Shown: positions 59,501 to 64,000 of the stretch, one piece after another | Layout: every line of letters starts with the position of its first letter | Position numbering within the stretch: the first letter of the stretch is position 1 | NCBI GenBank assembly: GCA_025267735.1 | Contig: CM046299.1 | Location: forward strand, 15,336,232-15,400,231 | Length of the DNA stretch: 64,000 nt | DNA from: Mactra quadrangularis | Lineage: Eukaryota; Mollusca; Bivalvia; Venerida; Mactridae | Direction: 5' to 3' | Translations under genes and position numbers: made by a program | The notes under the pieces: generated by a model | What the model was told of the DNA's origin: nothing | The model's input: only the letters and a program-made list of their open reading frames with translations | The model's database searches: none

Positions 59501-62062
59501 CAACCATAATCAGACACTTGTCTTTGTCAGACCAGATAACAATGTCAGGCCTCAATGTTGTCTGGATAATGTTCGGGAACACAAGTTTTTGTTTTAGGCC
59601 CACAGACATTTCCCACTTATCGGATTTATCCAGAATAGAATTGGTAGGCTGTGATTGTTTGGGCCCATTCTGTCCCTCCTTCACAAACTGAATCATCCGC
59701 GGTTTCTGTCTGGTCCTCTTCTTAGTCCTCTCTCGTTCCAACTTGTCTGCGAGTTCTTGGAGAACACTGTCATGTCTCCACCGGTATCGTCCTTGGGTGA
59801 GGGATGTGGTACATGAAGACAGAATGTGTTCCATGCTTCCTGTTTTGTCACACAATTGGCACTTAGGGTGGTCTTGTAGGCCCCATCTATGCAGGTTGGA
59901 GGGTGACGGTAACAGGTCATAGACTGATCTGAGCAAGAATGCGATCCTAAATGGTTCGTATCTCCAGATATCTGCCCAGGTCGGCTTTCTGTCAGTTGTT
60001 GTCCACTTCGTCCATGTTACCTTGGGCACCCATGGTAACAGCTTTCGCTCTATCAAAGTCGTTCCAGGCACGTTTGTCTGTAGGTTTCGGCCATTCAATC
60101 CTTGGCTTCTGTTCCCTTGGTGCCTCCTCGGGCTGTGGCATGTCTTGTGATGGCTCAGTTTCGTTTTGGGACTTAAGTAGTTCCAAAAGCGGGTCTGTAT
60201 CCACATCCATCTCACCAGGTTGTAATGAAACACTCTGTGTTGGGGCAGTTAACTGTTCAGCATCGGAGAGGTTCCCAGTACTATGGGTTAAGTCCTGACT
60301 AGGATCCTCCTGCGTTTCACCAGGGATAACACCTGTGCGCTGTTGCTGCTCAGCTCTCCGACCACACGCAGTTCTGGCTTGGTGAATGCGTAGTCCCCTG
60401 AGGTTTTTGCAGACTTTACCACACTTGCATCTAACAACTGTCGGTGTTCCAGTCAATGTCGTTTGTACTAGCTGTGTCGTTGCCGTTAAATCCGTCCGAT
60501 TGAGTCTTTCTTCCGCCCTCCCTCTCGGAAGACTCTGAGGGTATTCTTCATTGTTCGAGTCTGTAGCTGTTGTATGTTTTTCTTTTGACTCTTAATATGT
60601 ACTAAATTATCTAATGACTGTAAGGTACAATATGTATACAACTGCAGATGAAAAAATAAATTTAGTGGTAGTATTAGCAGATGTTAAATGCTAATAATGT
60701 AAGGGTATGGTTGGCAATTTTTTGGTTGTATTAGTTAGGAGGGGAATGGTTTTAATTTCGGAGTTAAAGGCCATTAAATAAAGAACAAATATTGCATATT
60801 GTCTTAATTAGTCTTATTAGCAGGGTGGTTAAAATCTGAGTGGTTGTTAAGCAAGGTCTTAGTGAACATGTATTGGCTAAGAATTTTCTTGTCAAATTCT
60901 TGTCTCCAATGCATGTTATATTTCAGTTACTTTACGGCTGTAAGCATGTTTTCAAGTTTGCTGTTAATGTATATCTGTATATAGTGGCTTTAACGTAACT
61001 TTTTGTGTTATCTGTTATGTCATTCATTGTGTTTTTCTTAGTCAGTACTGCTTTCTTTAGTGTTACCAGGGTGCTAGGGTTTGATTCCATGACTGTACTT
61101 AAATGGTTGGCGAGTTTAATCATGATATACAAATGTACTTTCTATGGCTTTTGTCGCTTCTACAGCGAATCTGTTGTCATTCACTGACTCATTTTTTGTT
61201 CTTTTACTGATAAAATGATAAGACCTAGAGATCATTTTTCAGGATAAAAGATCATGTTGATTAATTGCTCTTCATGACATCAAAATTGTAGAAAAATTGG
61301 CGTAAAGCATCATAAATTAGCATTCTTGGTTTACGCTGTAAGAAACAAACAACACATTTTATCCAAATGAGATGTTTGTTTTTACATTTTAGAGAGAATC
61401 CAATCACTTCCTACTGGCATTGGACATTTATGGTTACATGTTTGTTATAAAATGGTTGAGACTGGACAATGGAATGTGGCAGCTGTCTCTTACTTACAGT
61501 ATACAACAGATAAAACTAAACCATGTTCTTTCCGATATGATTTGAAAATATTTTGTAACCCTGAATTGCTGACGGTATGTACACGTGCAATAAATATTTT
61601 TTGCAACTTTCAAAATCTTGTTTAATTTTGCCTAGAAAGATTTATATGATAAATACTAGAAAAAAATATATTTGACACAAACTGGGACAGACAACTCTTC
61701 AGTCAAAAGTACAGAAATGTACCCAAGTTATGAATGTTTAATGACTTGACCCCACAAACAGCCAGGTTTTGATGATTAATTTTTCACCACAAAACTGAAA
61801 TTTTCTACATCTCATTGAGCAAAAGTACAGAATTTTCATTATTTTAGAAAAAATCATCGAACCATAAACCTGGCCTAGCACTTTCAAATTGAAATCGTTT
61901 GTAATCTGTATATCTTTACCGTGCATTCTTTTCTTCAGCGTCATCATTGGGTATTTGATGTTCTTATTGTGTTTCTGAAGTATGGATGTGATAGACATAC
62001 TATTAGTATCATGGAAAATGACCATTACATGCAGGCTATTATCATCATGACAATTTTATTTG
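36867..62062 (+). CDS. TRANK1: TPR and ankyrin repeat protein, TRANK1-like (N-terminal part, runs off window)
   Basis: Eighteen coding exons joined in frame: 36867-36981, 37249-37508, 38410-38581, 40061-40199, 41284-41504, 43894-44175, 44782-44867, 45386-45550, 46260-46413, 47385-47546, 48074-48310, 49563-49731, 50462-50553, 53213-53340, 54282-54419, 57955-58123, 61393-61574, 61939-62062. They give about 998 residues with no internal stop. Exon 18 ends in phase 1, so the gene continues past 64000. TPR blocks include NLQDSLTCYNIAILTVEM, KSQGNTALKSGNHLEAL, YSNKANVYCTLNQYTDAL, KEAGNTKYKNKKYNEALDCY and YGNRAETYLAMRIYDLAM. Ankyrin-like blocks include DKDGSTALHILVHKA and NKAGDTAFHCITKHK. The order TPR, linker, ankyrin and the PTYIKAYWRA segment resemble human TRANK1, which has a helicase-like C-terminus not reached here. 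Start ATG follows an acceptor at 36860, so the 5' UTR is split. Other TPR/ankyrin proteins cannot be excluded. Confidence 0.75.
38100..38345 (-). repeat. SINE, family A, minus copy
   Basis: The minus strand reads a degraded head (GAGGGATCGTAGGTTTGATT), then ACTTTCATGG-like text, CACTGATAAAAGTATGTGCC, TTAACCAACTACT, CCAGAGATTTAGAC and GAGTAGGTGGACTGAC. All match 43255-43570. It lies in intron 2 of the TRANK1-like gene, just before exon 3. Confidence 0.8.
39353..39546 (-). repeat. SINE, family B, minus copy with tRNA-like head
   Basis: The minus strand starts GGGGGCATGGCCAAGTGGTT (A box TGGCCAAGTGG), with GTTTCGAATCCC as B box, then CCTACCCTGTTGTTTCCTTG, GCTAGCTCAGAACTGGGGGA and an ACTTGTTTC tail. 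The A-to-B spacing fits a tRNA-derived Pol III promoter. It shares its body with 13546-13707. Confidence 0.75.
40434..40980 (+). mobile_element. Pearl/HINE-like element with three tandem core units
   Basis: It begins with a hairpin (AGCTCAACTTTACGAAG..GAGAGCTCTTC) and CCACGTCCGCGTCC. Three units of about 130-160 bp follow, each with TATGTTCCTTATTATCAACC-like and CTCATGTGACAAGGTT text. It ends CGAGCATGCTGTCTCCTCTG and ACAGCTC. This layout resembles the 'pearl' elements of bivalves, later grouped with non-autonomous Helitron/Helentron elements. The assignment is inferred from architecture. It lies in intron 4 of the TRANK1-like gene. Confidence 0.6.
41150..41240 (+). repeat. Dispersed repeat of the 625-735 family, copy 2
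   Basis: Contains CACTTGTGAAAAATGTTTTC, AAGATCTTACACCAATGTTG and AATATCCTCTTATG, parallel to 670-745. It lies just upstream of TRANK1-like exon 5. Confidence 0.55.
41753..43060. mobile_element. Foldback DNA element, 1300 bp with about 570-bp arms, TTAA-flanked
   Basis: TTAA occurs at both edges (41753-41756, 43057-43060). The left arm 41757 to about 42330 is mirrored by about 42486 to 43056. The outer ends read GGTGGGTCGGTACCTTACTC and its complement ending GACCCACC. Only about 150 bases of spacer separate the arms. Arms agree at roughly nine in ten positions. TTAA duplication is used by piggyBac- and Kolobok-type transposases, but none is encoded here. It lies in intron 5 of the TRANK1-like gene. 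Confidence 0.9.
43240..43585 (+). mobile_element. Full-length SINE, family A, with perfect 15-bp target duplication
   Basis: ACTATCCAAACATTA is repeated exactly at 43240-43254 and 43571-43585. The body 43255-43570 starts with a tRNA-like head: A box TAGCTCAGCTGG, B box GGTTCGATTCC and an acceptor-like TGCACGG/CAGTGCA pairing. Then come TACTTTCGTGGAGCTTGGTC, CACTGATGAAAGTATGCAC, TTAACAGCTAAATCCAGAGA and GAGTAGGTTGACTGACCGC. The tail is TTAAACCCAACAAAAAC. Weak D-arm pairing shows it is a retroposon and not a tRNA gene. Confidence 0.93.
48395..48637 (-). repeat. SINE, family A, minus copy with head
   Basis: The minus strand head reads CCCAGCTAGCTCAGTTGGTA and GCATAAGTCTACTGATCGAG, with a mutated B box AGGTTTAATGCC. 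The body follows with TTTGGT, CACTGACAAAAGTATTAGCC and TAACTAGTTAACAG. It is related to 43255-43570 and lies in intron 11 of the TRANK1-like gene. Confidence 0.8.
48930..49153. mobile_element. Harbinger-like MITE, copy 3, TAA target duplication
   Basis: Body 48933-49150, starting GGCCACTACAAGTTGATCAT and ending ATGATCAACTTGTTGTGGCC, flanked by TAA on both sides. The interior GGGGCGAGCGAGCAAAGG and GAGCGAGCAAGGAAAT match the copy at 16983. Confidence 0.88.
49205..49310. repeat. Dispersed repeat of the 625-735 family, copy 3
   Basis: Contains TTTGGTGTAAGATCTTATTT and CTTGTGAACTCAGAAAATGA, shared with 625-735. Confidence 0.55.
49868..50072 (-). repeat. SINE, family C, minus copy
   Basis: The minus strand reads AGCAGTGGTCCAGTGGTAAA (A-box region), GGGATCGAAGATCCTAC, GGGGCACTGCTAATTTCCTTG (first 20 bases intact), CACCCAGGTACTTTGAGG and TTGTAAAGTCGGCTGAACAT. 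It lies in intron 12 of the TRANK1-like gene. Confidence 0.78.
50562..51170 (-). mobile_element. 5'-truncated LINE fragment with (GAT)n 3' tail
   Basis: The minus strand codes from about 51165 to 50620 with no stop. It reads AWKKFRELLSILTNK, RGRVYSTCVRSVMLYGSETW, LKRLQRNDRAMIRWTCCVKP, LRWFGHVERS and RGQGRPKLTWEDLVKRD. This is the C-terminal end of a non-LTR retrotransposon reverse transcriptase protein. About 25 bases after the stop is a (GAT)n tract (plus CATCAT, 50564-50595), a typical LINE tail. The intact frame suggests a fairly young insertion, antisense in TRANK1-like intron 13. Clade is not assigned. Confidence 0.88.
51190..51520 (+). repeat. Composite SINE-like repeat with GATATGACCTTTCTG tail
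   Basis: Contains CTCTGAATAACTGACTAGGG, ATTCTTTCTGGATCCCT twice (51256 and 51420) and the tail GCGATATGACCTTTCTGTGT followed by GTCGTAAAACCCAAACAAAC. Related text occurs at 14450-14540, 44395-44490 and 18130-18190. No tRNA-like head is visible. Confidence 0.55.
53453..53660 (+). repeat. SINE, family C, plus copy with intact A and B boxes
   Basis: GGTAGTCCAGTGGTAGGACA carries the A box and CTTGGTTCGAATCC the B box. GGGGCACTGCTAATTTCCTT and GGGTGTAAATGGGTACTTGC follow. Just upstream, 53430-53450 (GGACTACTGCTCTTTACC) is the complement of the same head, so two inverted heads meet here. Confidence 0.8.
54757..57537 (+). mobile_element. Pearl/HINE-like element with about 18 tandem units
   Basis: It opens with a hairpin TATACGCCCGTTTTG..AAAACGGACGTATTA, then GTCCGTTCTTCCGTCTGTCC. 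Next come about 18 units of roughly 146 bp, each with ACTCAACAACGACTGTACCT, AGGTTCACCAAATTTTATGT, GGTTTTGGGGCCCCTGGGTC and AAAGGTCAAGGTCACAGGGG. A block with CTTCAACCAGAAGATATCAA recurs at about 55681, 56322 and 56677, giving a higher-order period near 642 bp. It closes with CACGGGCGTATAATGCC and the hairpin GCTCAGCGGAGCTCTTGTTT. Outer TATACGCCCGT and ACGGGCGTATA are inverted. It fills most of intron 15 of the TRANK1-like gene. Frames inside it are repeat translations and not genes. Confidence 0.75.
57591..57914 (+). repeat. Segmental duplication, copy 1 (upstream of exon 16)
   Basis: The 324 bases starting TTTTTCTTTTGACTCTTAAT are repeated at 60576-60898 with only scattered differences (about 5-7 percent by eye). 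The matching text continues at 59028-59068 and 60901-60941. Copy 1 is followed by TRANK1-like exon 16. Copy 2 is not. Confidence 0.92.
59070..60575 (-). pseudogene. Internally deleted LINE with restriction-like endonuclease (R2/NeSL/Hero type)
   Basis: Two minus-strand frames form one broken element. The first (60456-59992) starts with a finger, RCKCGKVCKNLRGLRIHQAR then TAC, as at the N-terminus of R2-like LINEs. The second (to 59202) carries FRIAFLLRSVYDLLPSPSNL, the post-RT Cys/His motif CQLCDKTGSMEHILSSC, and a restriction-like endonuclease region with RPDIVIW, MVELTVPWE, ERKKTKYSDL and WLFPVEIGARGF. The reverse transcriptase domain expected between them is absent, and the frames overlap out of phase near 60000-60060, so it is a deletion derivative. 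It lies antisense in TRANK1-like intron 16, between the two copies of the segmental duplication. Confidence 0.85.
60576..60941 (+). repeat. Segmental duplication, copy 2, lacking exon 16
   Basis: 60576-60898 matches 57591-57914. Two bases later, 60901-60941 matches 59028-59068 (TGTCTCCAATGCATGTTATA). The 1113 bases between these landmarks in copy 1, including exon 16 (57955-58123), are missing. Confidence 0.92.
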
Positions 62063-62189
62063 GTATGTGTACACTATGTATTGTGTTATATATATATTAT
62101 ATATGTTTTATGAAACGTGTTTTATGTTCACAGGAGTCTATTGACCTATTGATTTAAAAAAACAAAATCTTATTCTATATTCTTGCTTG

Positions 62190-62750
62190 CCGACTTGCGG
62201 CCATCTTGATTTTTTTTATTTAATTTGATAACTGTATGCTTATTTCTCAACAGAATTTTTTCTTTACTAAGTTTGATAGAATTTTGCACAGGCGTTCACA
62301 GTTGATGTGTACATGCACTTATTATCAATTACAATTCAAAATGGCGGACTGGCTGCCATCCTTTTTTTTAATTAATACAGTCTTATATTTGCTTATTACC
62401 ATACAGATTTTGAAAAGAAATTGCATACAAGGTCTCACTAATATAGTTGATCAGTAAAACTATTCTTCATCAATTTACATTCAAAATGGCTGACTGGCAG
62501 CCATCTTGAAGTTTTATTTAAATTCGAATTTTGCACACGCGTTTACAGTTGATGTGTACATATACTTTATATCAATTCCAATTCAAAATGGCCAACTTGT
62601 GGCCATTTTGATTTTTTTAAAATTTAATTTGAAAACTGTATGCTTATTTCTGAACAGATTTTTTTCTTAACTAAGTTTGATAGAATTTTGCACATGCGTT
62701 CACAGTTGATGTGTACATGCACTTATTGTCAATTTCAATTCAAAATGGCA
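62190..62750 (+). repeat. Tandem repeat array with AAAATGGC(C/T)GACTGGC units
   Basis: Units of about 120-190 bp repeat GAATTTTGCACACGCGTTCA, CAGTTGATGTGTACATGCAC, TATCAATT and TTCAAAATGGCGGACTGGC. Related units resume at 63160-63325, so the LINE fragment at 62740-63060 interrupts the array. No coding content. It lies downstream of TRANK1-like exon 18, in the intron. Confidence 0.8.
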
Positions 62751-63060
62751 AACTCATCACATATGATGGTACCGACTCAAAAAGTTCTTTAAATGAGTTA
62801 ACCTGAAAATGTTTTTCACGGATGTATTTAAGATCCTGGCAGTCAAGGAGAATGTGTTTGACATTGAAATGCTCGTCACATGGTATACATTTAGGTGCTT
62901 TTTGGAGATGGTATGAATGTGTTAATCTAGTATGACCAATTCTACATCTCGTAATCACTATTTTATCTTGTCGATTAGCAAATATTTTTGAAGAAGATGA
63001 ATCATGGGTTGGCTTTATGTCATGTAACTTATCAAATGTAGCATTATTCCACATTGTTTG
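62740..63060 (-). pseudogene. LINE C-terminal fragment inside a tandem array
   Basis: The minus strand encodes VITRCRIGHTRLTHSYHLQK, then the Cys/His segment CIPCDEHFNVKHILLDC and LKYIREKHFQVNSFKELF. This is the RNase H-proximal tail with zf-RVT-like motif found at the C-terminus of Jockey/I-type LINE proteins. Both ends are cut. It is flanked by the AAAATGGC array on both sides. Confidence 0.75.
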
Positions 63061-63436
63061 CCATTTTGACTTGCTGAAGTCTATTATTTACTGCTATTTT
63101 ATCAAATTATTATTGTTGAACTTTTTGTTTTTGATGTATTGATATTTTATCAAATTCATAATGGCTGATTGGCAACCATTCTGAGTTTTTCTTTTTAAAA
63201 AGCAAATGATTTGAAATTTTTTACAGACTTAGAGAAAGTTAGCAATTGTTTAAGTTGATGTGCTTGGCATTTTCTTAAGTGGGATTCAAAATGGCTGACT
63301 GGCAGCCATAATGAATTTTCTAATATCTTCTACAGCAAACATCATTTTGATAAAATTGTGCTGACAAATTCTTGTTGATAAAATTTTTATATGTATTTTT
63401 TATTTGTATTTCAATGGACCAACTAATAGCCATCTC

Positions 63437-63700
63437 GAATTTTTATACCCCCGCTTCGAAGAAGAGGGGGGTATACTGTTTTACCCTTGTCCGTGCGTGC
63501 GTCCGTCCATCCGTCCGTCCGTCCGTCCGTTACAAAATTTCCGTCGCAGTTTTCTCAGCAACTATAACATGCAGCAGCCTAATACTTTGCATATTGCTTC
63601 ATCCCATAGTCCCATGTGGTGTAAAGCGATTTCATGCTCCTTGCTCATCTACTTCCTGTTTGTCGCATATTTTTAGATTTTTGCGGGGGTATCACTAGTT
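63437..63700 (+). mobile_element. Pearl/HINE-like element with GTCCGTCC run and CCCCC hairpin
   Basis: It begins with the hairpin TATACCCCCGCTTCGAAGAA..GAGGGGGGTATA, then CGTCCGTCCATCCGTCCGTC, and ends TTTTTGCGGGGGTATCAC, the inverse of the start. It has the same plan as 54757-57537 (hairpin start, GTCCGTCC, inverse end) but no tandem core. The two frames inside are shadows. The remaining DNA to 64000 has nothing I can assign. Confidence 0.65.
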
Positions 63701-64000
63701 CTGTAATGTTTTAAAGAAAACATCTTATTTTGTTATAGCTACATGAGACATTATTTTAACTTTACTACTGTGAAAATAATGATAGGTAATTTAAGCTTTC
63801 TAATGGGGTATTTGTGAAATTTTTGATATGTTTTATTCCAAGATATTGTAAATTCTAATTGTTTGATTTATATTGTGTAAACTGCTGACTACCATCTTTA
63901 CAATTGCGTTATTTTTTATCAAAAAAATACAAACACGTTCTACACTTTGCTCATTTGGTTACAACATACTCATGATGAGTTTAAATGTGATCACTATTTG

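Noticed and set aside
59040..59597. 185-codon plus-strand frame
   Set aside because: It is antisense to the recognisable endonuclease-coding frame of the LINE derivative.

Overview
The window looks like nuclear DNA of a mollusc, most likely a bivalve. It is AT-rich and intron-rich, with canonical GT-AG introns. It carries tRNA-headed SINEs whose 3' ends read TTAAACCCAAC, pearl/HINE-like elements with tandem AAGGTCAAGGTCAC units, and the scattered string AGTTATCTCCCTT. This assignment comes from repeat style and protein similarity recalled from memory, not from a search. No bacterial features were seen.

Three host genes can be reconstructed exon by exon. (1) Minus strand, 2047-4956 (non-coding first exon near 5190-5300): a complete 135-residue mitochondrial ATP synthase F0 subunit c precursor. 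(2) Plus strand, 11332-23146: a complete seven-exon JAZF1 orthologue of 300 residues, with all three zinc-finger segments and a Gln/Thr/Ser-rich C-terminal extension not in vertebrate JAZF1 as I recall it. (3) Plus strand, from 36867 past the window end: 18 coding exons (about 998 residues) of a TPR and ankyrin repeat protein resembling the N-terminal half of TRANK1. This part is built of three tandem copies of one TPR/linker/ankyrin-like module, and three of its introns sit at equivalent positions.

Between and inside these genes is a dense layer of mobile DNA. The best element is a 3.5-kb pogo-like DNA transposon (5807-9303) with TA target duplication, terminal inverted repeats, many subterminal GGGGCAAAACGCCC motifs and an apparently intact two-exon transposase. 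The transposase has a DDD triad, a glycine-rich minisatellite-encoded tract and a PHD-like Cys/His tail. Others are: a three-copy Harbinger-like MITE family with TWA duplications, one copy nested in a Tc1-like MITE; a TA-flanked 1.3-kb element in JAZF1 intron 5; a pogo/Tigger-like non-autonomous element at 34974-36058; two hAT-like MITEs; a TTAA-flanked foldback element with about 570-bp arms (41757-43056); several small perfect or near-perfect palindromes; at least three tRNA-derived SINE families (one copy with a perfect 15-bp target duplication); three pearl/HINE-like elements, one with about 18 tandem units; and LINE fragments, including one with a restriction-like endonuclease.

The strongest things to follow up are the intact pogo-like transposon, the triplicated module of the TRANK1-like gene, a segmental duplication around TRANK1-like exon 16 whose second copy has lost the exon, the long foldback element, and the array of nuclear-receptor-like AAGGTCAAGGTCA boxes in a TRANK1-like intron. 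I saw no CRISPR array, operon or complete new defence system.
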